A stretch of 64,000 bases of DNA, from positions 53,170 to 117,169 of the forward strand of contig JAPWGK010000040.1 of assembly GCA_029641185.1 (NCBI GenBank), written 5' to 3'. Positions 34,757 to 46,692 of this stretch are shown here, one piece after another. Every line of letters starts with the position of its first letter. Position 1 is the first letter of the stretch. Under the pieces are notes generated by a model. The model ran no database searches, had not been told where the DNA came from, and saw only the letters and a list, made by a program, of their open reading frames with translations. Source of the DNA: Pseudofabraea citricarpa. Its lineage: Eukaryota > Ascomycota > Leotiomycetes > Helotiales > Dermateaceae. A program made the translations under genes and the position numbers.

Positions 34757-35467
34757 AAGTCTTAATAACTACAGTACTTCTTTATCCAACCCGGTCTTCT
34801 TTGTTAGAATTCTACTTCTTTCTTTCTACTTCTTCTTTGTGCATGCTGCAATAACGTCTTTCTGCTGCATTAGGAAATTGAAATGTCTAGTTTTTTTGAA
34901 TGCATATAATTGTGCTGCTGGATAAAATGTGACTAGTAAAATAAAAAAGACAGGCCTTGGGAGGTAAAGACACTTACTCAGCAGTCGGCAGAAAAATGCT
35001 GGAACAGAATATGAAATCAGAAATGTGGCGACCGTGCTTGTGGCTTGGGTGGCTGCAGCCGCCACAAGTCTCTTGACAGAACAAGATACAAGAGCTCAAG
35101 GCAAATAGCATAGCGATTGCCCAGCACGTCATGAGCCCACCGAGTCTAGAGCCCAATGTCCTTTCTTCAGTCTTACTGCCCTGCTGAAACTTTTCCTCCC
35201 TGAGGATATTTCCGAATGATATCATGGCATATTTATGCTACGGCCGCGGGCAGCTTCTTCGCACGCCAGAGCCACCACACGTACTCTGTTTCCACGCCGG
35301 GCAAAACTAGCACACAGAGAGCACGCATCTCTACGTGCTTGTGTTCTTGACAGCAAATGTATTGAAACTTGCTTAGACACTCGGGTCGGTCCGCTCTTTT
35401 CCTATATCTCGGATGACGTGCAGTGTCCTCAACAACGAAACTTCGAGACAGCATCTTTTCCACCACA
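34757..35467. other. Intergenic with one doubtful short frame
   Basis: A frame at 34974-35225 (minus) starts with ATG and encodes 83 residues with a hydrophobic helix and a Cys/His-rich patch. It has no family resemblance and I do not call it a gene. The rest is promoter DNA for the chromodomain gene. Confidence 0.3.
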
Positions 35468-36489
35468 ATGCCACACGCTGCAAACAGCAAACATCAAAAA
35501 GCACCTTTGAGCAACCGCATAGCAGACGATGCTTCTAAGAAGAGATGCCGCGATGGCAATAATGAACGTCGTTGCCTCCAGCGCAAGAAGCCTCGAACAG
35601 CAAGAGCGCCCACGTCGCACCCCACCCCCTCGACCTCTCATGCAACCAATGCAACCTTAGATGAAGAGCAGCAGGGCACGACACCGAATCTTCTCAGGCG
35701 TAAGCGGCATCCACCTACCTCTAGCCCTGTCAAGAGCACAAATACCACCGATATCAACAGTGAGACTCCGGTCGAATTGCTAGTTCATGGCCGTGAAAAA
35801 CGATCGACTGCCGGGAAAGCCTCCTCTACTCGCCGTTTGGATGATCGGTTGGATTGGATCTTTGGCGAAGATGAAGACGACTCGGACTTTGTAGATGACA
35901 CCGAAGATGGTCCTGCGGAGGATATGAACATGGACATGGACATAATTGTAGGAGTTGAGGATGATACAATGAAGACGGCTGGAAGGAAGGCAAACTGGAG
36001 GAAAGGGCAAGATGAACAGCCTGAACCCTCGAAGAGACCTGCTAAGAAATCAGGCGTCTTGAAGAATACTGGGCTGAGCTTGGAGCAAATAAAATCACGA
36101 TCGAGGGATGCGACAAGCCAGGCAGCAGAATATCTGGTCGATAGACTTGTCCAGTACCGTTTAAGTCGCACTGTAAGTGTCCTTGCTGATCCTGATTCGC
36201 ATACCTGCTGACTCTCAACAGGGCCACGAAGAAGTCCTTGTGCGCTGGCTGGGCTTCCCCAAGCCACGCGACCATACTTGGGAAGAAGTCGAACATTTCA
36301 GGTAGGCTTACTTAAACTAATTGGAGGCAGGAAGAATGCTAACAATCTCTACGCAGGCAGGACTGTGGACTCGATGTCATAGAATTGCTGAAAAGCTTTC
36401 TTCCTTCCGCTCGGCTGGAATACTTTGAGATGACAAATCGAAAGCGGCTCACTAATACCGCGAAAACCTCACGCCGGTCTTTGCCATAA
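35468..36489 (+). CDS. Chromodomain protein
   Basis: Three exons (35468-36172, 36222-36301, 36357-36489) join in phase to 305 aa. The N-terminal 200 residues are disordered, with basic clusters and one acidic patch (FGEDEDDSDFVDD). The chromodomain is C-terminal and spans both introns: EYLVDRLVQYRLSRT, then GHEEVLVRWLGFPKPRDHTW, then EEVEHFRQDCGLDVIELL. The aromatic pattern (first Y, the W of VRWLGF, the W of HTWEE) fits methyl-lysine binding. A lone C-terminal chromodomain can mark a chromatin protein, but such domains also occur on retrotransposon integrases. I see no integrase, protease or reverse-transcriptase sequence here, so a host chromatin gene or a domesticated remnant is more likely. 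Confidence 0.8.
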
Positions 36490-37079
36490 CTTGAAAGGGA
36501 ACAGTATGCTAGCTATTCTTTCAAGTAATGTTCTTTGTATCTTTTTATTGTAGGAAAGAGGTTGTAATTCGAGAGTATAAACATAAGTAGTATCATGTAT
36601 ATACCTTCAACACTCACCTTTTGTTTGATAGTACCATTGCTAGAGTCTTGACTTGTTGCCACTAATATGTGTAAGTAAAGTAGTGTTCATTTGGTTTATC
36701 GGAATCATTCGCTATCTAATTAGTTTTATAGCATGTGACGACGCCTATGTGAACGAGGTTTACACATGGGAATAAACTCGTGATATATTCCACCAAACGT
36801 TATGTTATAATAAGATTCCAAGACTTGTTCGCTCCACTCTGTATATACTAAATTTTGAACTTTAATAACACCAGAGTGCAGTTTACTGCTTTTTCATTCG
36901 GGTTCCCTTTAGCTTAAACCGTAACAGATATACTTGTTTGTAAAAAGATTGGAAAGAGTTCCATTAATCCAGAATGGTTTCTGCTACTTATAGAAATTGT
37001 GCAACAGTCTTTCTTTGTACGGTGTTCTATTATTCCTATGTTATAGTATAAAGTAAGGGAATCCAGCCAATGAAAAACG
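36490..37079. other. Intergenic, no gene recognised
   Basis: AT-rich spacer between the chromodomain gene and the tRNA. No domain-bearing frame. Confidence 0.4.
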
Positions 37080-37184
37080 TCCGCAATGGTGTAGTGGCTA
37101 GCATTTCCGCCTCTCAATTTCTCTCATCTAAACAGATAAGAAAACAGGTCGCGGGAGACCGGGGTTCAATTCCCCGTTGCGGAA
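37080..37184 (+). tRNA. tRNA-Glu (anticodon CUC) with a 33-nt intron
   Basis: The acceptor stem TCCGCAA (37080-37086) pairs with TTGCGGA (37177-37183), with discriminator A at 37184. The anticodon stem TCCGC (37106-37110) pairs with GCGGG (37151-37155). The loop reads C-T-CTC-A, giving anticodon CTC at 37113-37115. An intron fills 37117-37149, starting one base 3' of the anticodon, the canonical position. The T arm GACCGGGGTTCAATTCCCCG is the classical tRNA-Glu T arm. A T-run near 37200-37205 is a good Pol III terminator. It decodes GAG. Sequence and folding agree; no part is missing. Confidence 0.93.
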
Positions 37185-37360
37185 TACATTGCTTTTGGCT
37201 TTTTGATACTCGGATTACTATGTTGATTTAATATTATTTTTTTGTTCTGTGTTTTTTTTCCCCAGAAGAATCCTCGGTTCGTTTAAAGATTAAATTCACC
37301 CTCTCCTCACGTCGCTAATTTTGACATATATATATACATTAAGCAAATTCCAATTCCTTC

Positions 37361-39892
37361 TCATAAAGCAAAACACCGCTCAGAACTCTGCTCGTTGTTT
37401 CCCCACCAGTACGGCATAGCAATCAACTTCCCGCTCCCGAAAAATAAAAATATTAGCAACATATTTAGATTGAAGCCAGCATCAAAGGCAGCAGCAAGTA
37501 AGTAATTATACTTGGCCCAAAGATTGTATCTATACCTGAAAGCCCAGTACATAACCACAAAACTGCCAATGAATGCAGACAGATAACCAGTGCTAATGTT
37601 TCCATAGAAATTTGTGAGGATCGAGAAGAAGATAGTGGTGTTCCAGAGGTGGAACTTCATCTTGGACTTTGGGAATGCTGTGTGAAGAGTAAAGAATATA
37701 ATTGGTGTGCATACGCCAACAAGAAATCCGTATGGAAGAGGACGGAACGTAGCCTGCTGGAACATCTTCTCTGGCCCCTAAATATATTGTTAGTGATTTA
37801 AATCAGGTTTCAAGCACAGATAATACTTACAACCAATACATATTGTACGCTGGTGCTCAAGCTGCTCTTCAGGCTTTGGGCAGTCCATTGGTTTGTTGGA
37901 TCATGAACCTCACCGAGTAAAATGTCCCTTTTGGTACTCAAGACCCATCGTACAACTGCGTAATTAATTGGTATACCAAGTGTGCAGCCAAAAATCTGCG
38001 AAAAAAAGGTCGCCCGTGGTGGAATGTGCATATAATGGCCAATCTTTTGATCCTGTAACATATACTGTGCTCGATACCAAGCGTCGCCGGCAATAGAGGA
38101 ATATACTGTAGCTCCAGTGGGATTCTTGTGTCCCGAAACGGCATTAACCATAACGCCATAAAGTAACTCGTTGAATGTGCCAATAGGAAGTTGGTAGTTC
38201 GAAATAGCATAGAGCCAACCAAGAGGAGTTACCATAGCGGCTCCAGTAGCAACGGCCACAAAGTATGTCCAGACTGGTATATACAAGTGGCCCGCTGCGA
38301 TTGATGGCACAATTGCCAAAAATGAGCAGAAGAATAGGGTGATATACCACCACATTGGAACTTCCTTGTATGACCGTTGAAGGATATTCAGTTGGTCTGT
38401 ATATTGGAAGTTGACGCTTCCGGTGTTGGCTGAGCTATGACGAGCCCTGATTTTCTGGATAGAGGATTTCATTGACTTCCAGCCAAATAGTATCGACCAT
38501 ACGATTGCCGAGGTATAGGCAGCATATGAGAAGAACATCCCCCAAAGCATTTGAGCCCCAAAATACAAAGGTCCATATTCTTCGTAAACAGTCGTGTTGA
38601 AAGTTCCCTGGGCGGTGACTAAGCTCGTAAGAGGATATTTAGTTCCATTGGCTGGGCATGTGTTAGCATTATTTCACTTCGACGTGCGTCTCACTAACCT
38701 AGTAATACACTGTTTGACATCAACCCATGTTTGTAAGTGGACAGATTTCCCCATTTTGCAGCAGGAATGAGAATCCAGCAGTTCACAACAAAAGCAGCGA
38801 ACATTACAACCTGGGTCCAGAATGGCAGCAGGAACAAATTTCCAAGAGCACTAATGTTTGACCAGTCCAAACTCAAATTCATGAAGCCCATACCACCAAA
38901 TCCTGATCCAATGAAATTAGCAGTGGCATTTCGAGGCGCTACCCAGCAGAGGAAAGCAAGAGAACCCAGCATTGGAAAAACGAATTCTGGAAGAAATTGC
39001 CATAAAGTGACTCCGCCAAGTACCGAGAAGAAAACGATCATCTGTTTTCTTGATTGTGGTGTCTTCTCTTCTCGTTCCTTCTTCTGCGTCTCGAATAGAG
39101 CAGTTTGGCAGAGGCTAAATATGATATAAGTAAGAATCTAATATATAGATGTAGATCAACTTACGCTTGAAACCATGGATATTGCGGATCATAGAGTAAG
39201 AACTGGCGCGAGATTGCGGCAAAACTGTAACCGACCCAAACAACTCCTAGCATGAAAACAATTGCCACTCCAGGGTTGATCTTAGTATCGAAGTAAAGCT
39301 CTGCGATCGAGATTGGCGCGTATGCGAGATTGTAAGTAGCACCAGATGCAGCGGAAATGGTTACCAAAACATGTTCCTTGGTACTCCATGGGCCAGGGTT
39401 CAGGCTGAATCCAAATGATGTGAAGGGCAATCTGATTGTCTTTGCGGGAAGCACTTTTGCTAGCCAAATACCAACATAGTTTGCACATATCTGAACAAAA
39501 AAGACTGAATATGGTGCCGAGGTGGTTCTGAAGTGGCTCATCTGTGACAAAAAGGCACCAGGAATTACGAACAGGACTGTCAAGAGGAAGTACCGAAAGG
39601 TGAGTGTGGGTTCTGTCGGATCATCTACCAGACTGACGACTCGACGCACGCTCCATGGAATATCTCTCAAAGAAGGATCGGAGTCAGCAAGATCATTCTT
39701 TTCTGAAGTGTCTGACGTGGTGCCTGGAATTGGGATATCTCCATCGCCAATGACTAAGCCGCTCGTCTTCGCAACTTCCTTGTCCAAAGTATCTACCTCG
39801 CTAGTTTTCGCTGGCTGTGAAGATGAAGTGGCCTCGGGGATAATATCATGGGGCTGTTGTCGAGATCTCAGTCGGGCAAGAAGTGATGCCAT
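37361..39892 (-). CDS. OPT-family oligopeptide transporter
   Basis: A four- to five-exon gene starting MASLLARLRSRQQPH at 39892 and ending QSSERCFAL-stop. The cytosolic N-terminus (about 90 residues) ends in the conserved DDPTEPTLTFRYFLLT segment. The family hallmarks follow: SLNPGPWSTKEHVLVTISAA (the NPG motif region) and YDPQYPWFQALCQTALF. A membrane block with QFLPEFVFPMLGSLAFLCW follows, then a C-terminal KMKFHLWNTT...NFYGN region. Fungal OPTs are proton-coupled plasma-membrane importers of tetra- and pentapeptides or glutathione-like substrates. The nearby gamma-glutamyl enzymes at 41.7-44.1 kb make a glutathione-type substrate an appealing idea, but that is only association. Confidence 0.9.
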
Positions 39893-41750
39893 TGTCTTGT
39901 TTGCGATGGACTCGAAGAGCTACCAGGTTCGTTCTTGAGGACAGCCATTGTTTTAATCTTATACAGTTCTGTTGCTATCGCAAATGAATCCTGTAATGAC
40001 GTGCTCACACCTGACATATTGCGAATTCTCGATTTCCCGCTATACCTTGGAAAATGAAGAGGAAGGACTGATGTTGCCGTTAAGCGATAGCAATTCCTGA
40101 CATTCGAGCTCCACTTCTATGCAGACTAAAAAAGCTTGCCAGGAAAAGCTTCACAATTTTAGCGATCTGCTACAGGGTTCGAAGAGGGCTCAGCCAGATT
40201 CCACGAATTATACAGCATGATGAGCACCTGATACATAAAGACGGATTGTTCCTCTAAAGGACTCTCCTGATGGATTCCCATGGAATATCTCCTGGTTGAA
40301 GAACAAAAAATGGATCCAACTGGTCGTGACTTGATAACAACCACTCCGCCACCGAGAGATATTAGCTTTTCGCCCATCTCTTGAGCTGACGCGTGGTCCC
40401 ACTCTACCGGCTCTCGGCGTTCTAGCAGAATTATCCTAATGACTTGCCACTATGGGACTCCTCGGAGAACAATGATTAATCAATATTATCTCGGGGCCTT
40501 TAAACAATATGAAAGGTTCTCGTTCTTTACAAATCACGCAAATCAAGTCGTGATCACGTCTAAAGGCACAGGGCTCATCGTCGCAAAATAGGAAGGAAGG
40601 AAGGACGTGAAGGCTTCGTTAAGCGAAGATGCTAGTTACGGAAGGGTGCCATGTAGGCGGTGCAACTGAAGTGAAGTTTCTATAAACCCAACACAATTTT
40701 CCTTATCAAGTACTGGCAGAAACCAGGGGGTGCCCCTTGATTCTTGTAACACCCTTCCGTTTATACGGGCAGAGGATTTGGACTTTGGCAATTAGGAAAA
40801 GAATCCCTCAGGCAAGTGAACCGTTTATGAATAGGGGCGTCTTCTCTCCCCTTGAGAGCCAGCAGATAGCATGCATAAATGAAGTATCCTCTTTGAGATA
40901 CTACGTAATTCCTCGGTCATTCTGTGGTTTTGTCCTTCCAACAGACAGGCGAGGAAAATATATGTCCCAAAGGCGGTCACATTGTTAATATGCCATCTCT
41001 ATCGAATATAATTACTTTCGTCTCATACAATCATAAAATCAACAGATGCGCAATAGTAATAATATTTGTAGTTATGCTGAGCAGGATTTGGTACATCTAC
41101 CCTGACGATGAAAGTTGGGCGCGTTGATGATTTTGGCCTTTTTCTTTCTTATAATTTACGGTGGAAGACCCCCCGTTTCGCGCATTCGACGTTTAACTCA
41201 GAATATGAATTATACTAGCCTTGAGAGAACTGAATATATTTTCCCTCCTTCTAATCTGAGACCGAATAATTGGTATTCGTACATCAGGTGATTATCAGAG
41301 TTGTGGTTAGAGTGAACCCTTAGTATTAGAAATTGACTTTTTACCTCTTCAGATCATATAATCTAGTATAAGATTACTTTCCTAATTTTGACTTTACAGG
41401 TATTTTTCAAGTAATTATATATAATCACGTGATCTGAATTTAGCTGCTAGAGATAGTACAAAAATAACATATTATTAGATTTAGCACTCTGATAATCGGT
41501 GGTATTGAGACGAAACTTAATTAATTTGGTGGCATTCTCAATATTAGTTGATATCTATTGGATTCTTAAAAGTATAGTCGATTACACAATAAAAAAGTAG
41601 GTCTAAAGAATGGTATGGTGATAAAACCTGAGTCCTAAAGCCTGACAATATTCTTCAAGATTGTTCACAAGCTTTAGACATTTTGAAAAGCTCAGCTTTT
41701 GAAATTGCTGAATGTTTAGGCTCTTATCTTTGCCTCCCCCGATGTCACCA
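39893..41750. other. 1.86-kb intergenic region, no gene recognised
   Basis: The OPT promoter is at the left end; the rest becomes AT-rich toward 41.2-41.7 kb. Short frames (40159-40402, 40737-41127) have no recognisable domain. No repeat structure is clear by eye. Confidence 0.35.
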
Positions 41751-42383
41751 TTATACTCTTCTCGCCTCTGGCTTATCAACTTTGTTCCCTCTACCCATAC
41801 GTTGTAACCAGATCTTCAAATCAAAGTCCCCATCGTCAAGATCAAACTTCGAGCCACCATATTTGAATGCCGTTCCGTATACCTCGGATGGCGCCTTACT
41901 ATCCGTAAACCTGATTTCACATGGAGCAGTCTTGTAGGCTTTTGTCTCATATTCCGCTAATCTGGTAGCGTGATCTACGCTTTGCACATTATACACAACA
42001 CCTTGAACGATAGCCCCCTGCGGCCCATCAATTAAGGCTGGATATTGGCCCCACATCTTGCATGAGTAGCCGACGATCTTCGCTGGCCGTAGCGTCGGTT
42101 TCTCCTTCAACTTGAGTACCTCCATAAGTATACTCGGGTCCATAAGACTACCATAGAAGAAGTACGGGCCTGTTCGAGGCGTAAGAGGGTCGATTAATGG
42201 CCCTGGATTGGTTGCTTCATAGAAAGCTCCTTGAGCATACTGGAACTTCTTCCAGAACCCAGACTCCTTTTCTGCAACCTTGAAATGAGATTGCGACAGA
42301 TGATTTTGATAGCGAGGCGGGGTCGGCAATGGTGGCGCGGTTGGAGGGGCAGTGCCCTGATCTGGAGTAGTACGCATGGGCAT
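41751..42383 (-). CDS. Gamma-glutamylcyclotransferase / AIG2-like protein
   Basis: A single exon of 210 aa starting MPMRTTPDQG. A proline-rich N-terminus of about 25 residues is followed by the GGCT-like fold: PYFFYGSLMDPSILMEVLKL (the YGSL substrate loop), then a mid strand region AKIVGYSCKMWGQYPALIDG, and VYNVQSVDHATRLAEYETKA, in which the E is at the position of the catalytic acid. The last part is FRY-like VYGTAFKYGG. AIG2-like proteins cleave gamma-glutamyl amide bonds to 5-oxoproline. It is divergent from the amidoligase at 42858, a pairing known from fungal genomes. A fragment copy of this gene lies at about 47.29-47.42 kb. Confidence 0.82.
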   Translation of the reverse strand: MPMRTTPDQGTAPPTAPPLPTPPRYQNHLSQSHFKVAEKESGFWKKFQYAQGAFYEATNPGPLIDPLTPRTGPYFFYGSLMDPSILMEVLKLKEKPTLRPAKIVGYSCKMWGQYPALIDGPQGAIVQGVVYNVQSVDHATRLAEYETKAYKTAPCEIRFTDSKAPSEVYGTAFKYGGSKFDLDDGDFDLKIWLQRMGRGNKVDKPEARRV

Positions 42384-42857
42384 GGCTGTTTTGACAAACG
42401 ATGAATCGATAAGAAAGGTGTAAATCTTGTAAGATAGCCCGTAGAAAGTTTTGAGATGAAATCATGAACTTCTGTATCTTGGATGTGAGAGGAGTCGTGA
42501 TTATGTTGTCGCACTTTGCCTGAAGCTTTAGCCGCTATTTCTCGAGTCAGATCTAACAGGGGTTAGGCGAGAGCGCTAACGAAAATAAACTTCTAATTTT
42601 AACACTCGCAGCGCTTCATCATACATCTTATCAAGTCGACTTTGGCTACCAGCCAAGCATATTATCCAACAACTATGCATTGCCAGAAATATATCCAACT
42701 AGCCTATTATGCTGGCTCCATCATATCTCAGCTCGTGTCTCCAGCGCCTAGATCTAACAGCAAACATGTACAAATACCGATATTTAGCTGTTTGAGAAAC
42801 TAGCTCTGAAGTCAATTCATTTTATGTCATTAAAACTTTCTATCCTTAGTCGTCAAA
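42384..42857. promoter_or_regulatory. Divergent promoter of the cyclotransferase/amidoligase pair
   Basis: The 474 bp between the two divergent ATGs. They are likely co-expressed. I see no repeated element. Confidence 0.45.
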
Positions 42858-44100
42858 ATGAGTTTATTTTCGAACATGGAACAAAAGTCTTCCCCTCGCG
42901 GACCACCTCCCCCACCTCCCCCTCCCACACCCCCACCCAGCTTGTCAACTAGACAACCGCAGAATGTGCGCAAGCCCGAGAAAGTGTTGTATCCACCCGG
43001 CACTATTGCTATTGGCATCGAGACAGAATTTCTACTTTTGCCTCGTGACCGGAATCTTGCGAGAGAAAACATACGAGACTTCTCAAGGGCTGTTGCTGAG
43101 GGGTACAAAGAGTTCATACATGGCCAAAGTGACAAGCATCCTCTGATGCACAATGCCATCAACGAGTCTTATCTGGGCGAGCGATTTTCCGAATGGTCAT
43201 TAGACTCTGACATAACCATTGAAATGCCGAGACCAGGCCAAGAGCCCTGTAAGTTTCACTATTCTACAACTATTGATCCAGCTGAGCAAGAATCTAGGGG
43301 GTCTTGAGAATATCTCTCCCATATTTCGAGTATATCAGAACTCTGCTTGGAGAAATCATATTCAAACCATGTGGAATTACTTGAATATCAAATATGAAAT
43401 CAGTGCAAACAGCAGTTGCGGCACTCATGTACACATTTCGCTTGCTGAGGGATATTCTCTTCCAGCGTTGAAGCAGGTCTGTCAATCAATCATTCACTTT
43501 GAGCCTGCTTTTGAAGCAATCCTTCCCAAATCACGCCTGGGAAATGAGTATGCAAGAAGCAACTGGCTCGATAACCCAAACTTTGCATACAAACGATTGT
43601 CTCGAGAACAAAGCATGGCCGTCATTGCGAAGTGCACAAGCGTTCGAGATCTTGTGTTGTTGATGAACCCCAATCACGACAAATTCTTTGGCTGGAATTT
43701 CTTGTACTTGCTTAACTCTCCTCTGGGGACTATCGAATTTCGACGTGGAGCAGCAAGTACATCCGTCGAAGATGTATTCATGTGGGTGGAGCTTGCAATG
43801 TCATTTGTCCAATCGTCTATTGTAAATGGCCATATAGACAAGCTGCTAAAAGTTCCCGCCACAATAGGGGGATTGAAGTGGTTTATCAACGAGGCAAGGC
43901 TTCCACAGCAACCAGGTGTATTTGACTCCCGGTTCTTGGACTTGCTGCTGAATGAGATGGATCCCAATTTGACTCGCGAGCCCAGCCCTCTGGGGAAGCT
44001 ATCAACGGAGAAGCTTGAGAAGCTGGAGAAGAAGAAGGCTGAGGATAAAGGAAAGAATATTATGTTAGCAAAGATATCACAGGCTCCATACTGGGGATAA
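42858..44100 (+). CDS. Amidoligase-family enzyme (COOH-NH2 ligase, glutamine-synthetase-like)
   Basis: Two exons (42858-43248, 43298-44100) join in phase to 397 aa. A Pro-rich N-terminus is followed by TIAIGIETEFLLLPRDR (metal-binding Glu of the GS-like fold) and SDITIEMPRPGQ. Across the intron comes PWGLENISPIF, then SSCGTHVHISLAEGYSL with paired His, FGWNFLYLLN and PLGTIEFRRGAAS (EFR motif). This is the fungal Amidoligase_2 pattern. By family it forms an amide bond between a carboxylate and an amine with ATP. Pfam notes that in fungi these genes neighbour AIG2-type cyclotransferases, exactly as seen here at 42383. The product is unknown. A lysine-rich C-terminal tail (KLEKLEKKKAEDK) precedes the stop. 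Confidence 0.85.
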
Positions 44101-45625
44101 TAAGGCTGGATCGGCATCGGGTTCTGGTCTCGCTTAGCTATAATTGCCTGCAAGGCACCTGATTACTGATTAGAATCAATTAAATCCCGGTATTATCTGT
44201 ATAAAGCCTCGATTATATAGAAATCTGTAGTTTAAAACGTTAACTGATAAATAGGGGGTTTATTATTAGGATTAAGCTATATGACTTCCTTTATAATATA
44301 TTAAAACTTAATAACACGAGTAAAAAAGACCTGTCAAAGGAAATTTTAAGATAAATTATGACACGCCTCTAAACTAATAAGTGAATTCTAAAAGATACTT
44401 AATTTAATTAATCCTTATCTAATTTTAAAGCTGAGAATACTCTCCTTCCAACTATCTATAATAAAAATGATATCGTTCTTTTAATAATAAATAAATACCT
44501 AGGTCTTTATATTATACATCTTTCGATTATATTTTGTCTACTGTAAAAGGATAAACTATTATATATCTTTTCTTAGATTAAGAAAAGGATGCAATCTGTT
44601 TCAAATTAGTAGGCGACGGAAAGTCAAAAGACGATAGAGGTTAATTTTGATCCTCTTCCCGGTCTTAGATATACAGACAGCTTAGTAAAGATGATAAACC
44701 ATAAAAGCTAATTACTTAGGGTTTAGGGTTAAGAAATTGATTTGGAAAGAGATTGTGGCTTTATATCCCACCATGGTCAGCAGAGGCTTACTGAACCTGA
44801 TACGAGTCTTGTGATCACCTGATTAAAAAGATCGATCCTTCTGTTATTATCTTTGATGTATTCCTTGGGTTAGGGATTGGTTCTGCCCGCTAGAAGGATC
44901 CACTCCATGATATTACCACCCACAATGCCTTGTCGGATCTGCTACCCACCAGCAGCAGTCCATGGAATTTATTTGGGAAATATCTGGATTTGGGCTTAAA
45001 GTCCCCGTATCCGGTTCTGTGGAAACCAATCCCAGAAAAATATGAATCAACTTCAAAATTATGGGAGAAATTCTGTATTTTCCAGAAATTTCGGTAAATA
45101 GAAAGCTGTTTAGAAGGAACTCAAGAAACCTATCGACTTTATGGGTCTATATAGACCAAATTAAATATCCGTGAGTAACTCAAAGACTACCAAATGCTAA
45201 TTTGGTAGTGGTGAGAATATCAGAAAATATCATATTAACAGGACCAATGAATCTAGCGGGATCAGAAGAAGTTTTCAGCGGCGATGAAGTCACTGGACTA
45301 GACAAAGAAGCTAGAAAATGGTGTTGGGTTATTTGGGGAGTGTCTTCAAATATTATATGTGGCAATTGAAAGCAGCGGTTTAAGTCATACACATTATCTT
45401 GGAACAAAAAGTAAAGTGTTGTGGAAGATGTTTAGACTGTGTTCATTTGACGACCAGTTTCGGAAGACTGCAATCGAACAGTCAGCAGACCGTCCGAGGA
45501 TCGAGAAATAGTTAGGAGTGGAACCGAATCACTATACCTTTGTAAGAAAAGAACTTATTGACAGTTGTTCATTATAAAAGCGCGGGGTGCTATCATACAA
45601 CCGCACGAGATATTACTCTCTCAAA
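44101..45625. repeat. AT-rich, probably decayed repeat DNA
   Basis: From 44160 to about 44600 the sequence is overwhelmingly A/T with many TTAATTA and TATAA tracts and no open frames, like repeat-induced-point-mutation debris. No source element can be recognised. The right half (44.7-45.6 kb) is more balanced but also lacks credible genes. Confidence 0.4.
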
Positions 45626-46692
45626 CTATTCAATCTTCATCCCCTGTACTTCTAATCTGGGGAGAGACAGTGCTTTCCCCCATTCCAATGTGATTCCCGC
45701 CCCGCCAGTTACATGGTAGAGACGTAAATATTCGATCAAAACGATGAAGTAATATACCCCCAATCCGCTGCCAATATGCCACCAGCCATGCATCTCCAAC
45801 ACAAATCCCCATGGGATACCCACAGCCTCCCGCATTGCTCTCAACTGAGCGCAATAGTTCCGGTCGACATTAAAGGCAATACTACCTGCCACAAATAGCA
45901 CTGTATCTTCACTCAGTTTTCGTCCCGCCAGTTCATTGACTTCAACAAAACTTACCACCTCCAAACAACACGAGACTTCTCATCTCCCTCTTCACCTTCG
46001 CATCTGTAAGTCTAGAAAGCAGAACCATGCATCTTGCAACAATGACAAATACTAAAGCAAGGAATACGAGCCCGAAGATCCTTTGGGAATGGTAGATAGC
46101 GTGATAGAAAACCAAGATTGCAGAACCGAGCGAAAGACCGGAAGCGAGAAGGAGACGTGAGAGGGGAGCCAGTGTGAAGCTGAATGATGCGTAAAGGATA
46201 TTAGATGTAGGGAGTAGAATTGATGCTTGATCCACTGTTTATTGGGTATTTGAGAGTTAGTCTCGCTGACTTTGGTAATATAACGAGAATGAATGAGCGT
46301 GCAGTGAGCAATCGCGACCACAACTTCACTTAAGAGGGATACATCTTACGGATTTAAAAAATGTCATGCTCACATATCTGGGCGAAATATTTGACGTTGG
46401 AGTGAAATATAGTTGAACATGCTCCGACGACGAGTAGTGACATGTAGCAGAGTCGGATATTGGTGCTATTAGTGATGGGGTAATTTTTGCTGTTGATTAT
46501 TCCACGAATTCCAAGAAACACTACTCCCACTGTTAATACAATCCATTGTCACCAGTATATGCTTGTTTTAATATGGTCTCAGAACAGTATAATAGGGTTA
46601 AATACCGTATGCGAGATTGGTGAGTGTATTAACAAAACCTGCGATATAGGTTGTGAAATAATTATTCTGTATTTCATCAGAAACTCAAGAAG
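45626..46692 (-). CDS. Alkaline ceramidase-like membrane protein (first exon not identified)
   Basis: Four minus-strand exons join in phase. Exon A (46692 downward): NNYFTTYIAGFVNTLTNLAY. Exon B: VGVVFLGIRGIINS, then NIRLCYMSLLVVGACSTIFH. Exon C: LDQASILLPTSNILYAS, then hydrophobic helices. Exon D: the C-terminal core VLEMHGWWHIGSGLGVYYFI. The ENY/N-terminal block, the FH-containing helix, the LDQ/LDE-type segment and the HGWWH motif match the ACER/Ydc1-Ypc1 family. These are ER/Golgi membrane hydrolases that split ceramide to sphingosine and fatty acid. No first exon ending in the usual WCE motif is found. A short frame near 46785-46835 reads MGGNDFGNQVTSTSINC and then hits a stop; it resembles a degraded TSTxxWC exon. 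The gene may be truncated or decayed at its 5' end. Confidence 0.6.

Noticed and set aside
35468..36489. Chromodomain gene as a retrotransposon remnant
   Set aside because: No integrase, reverse transcriptase, long terminal repeats or target-site duplications seen nearby.
44715..44735. Interstitial telomere-like GGGTTTAGGGTTA
   Set aside because: Only two degenerate units; likely chance in AT/G-rich DNA.
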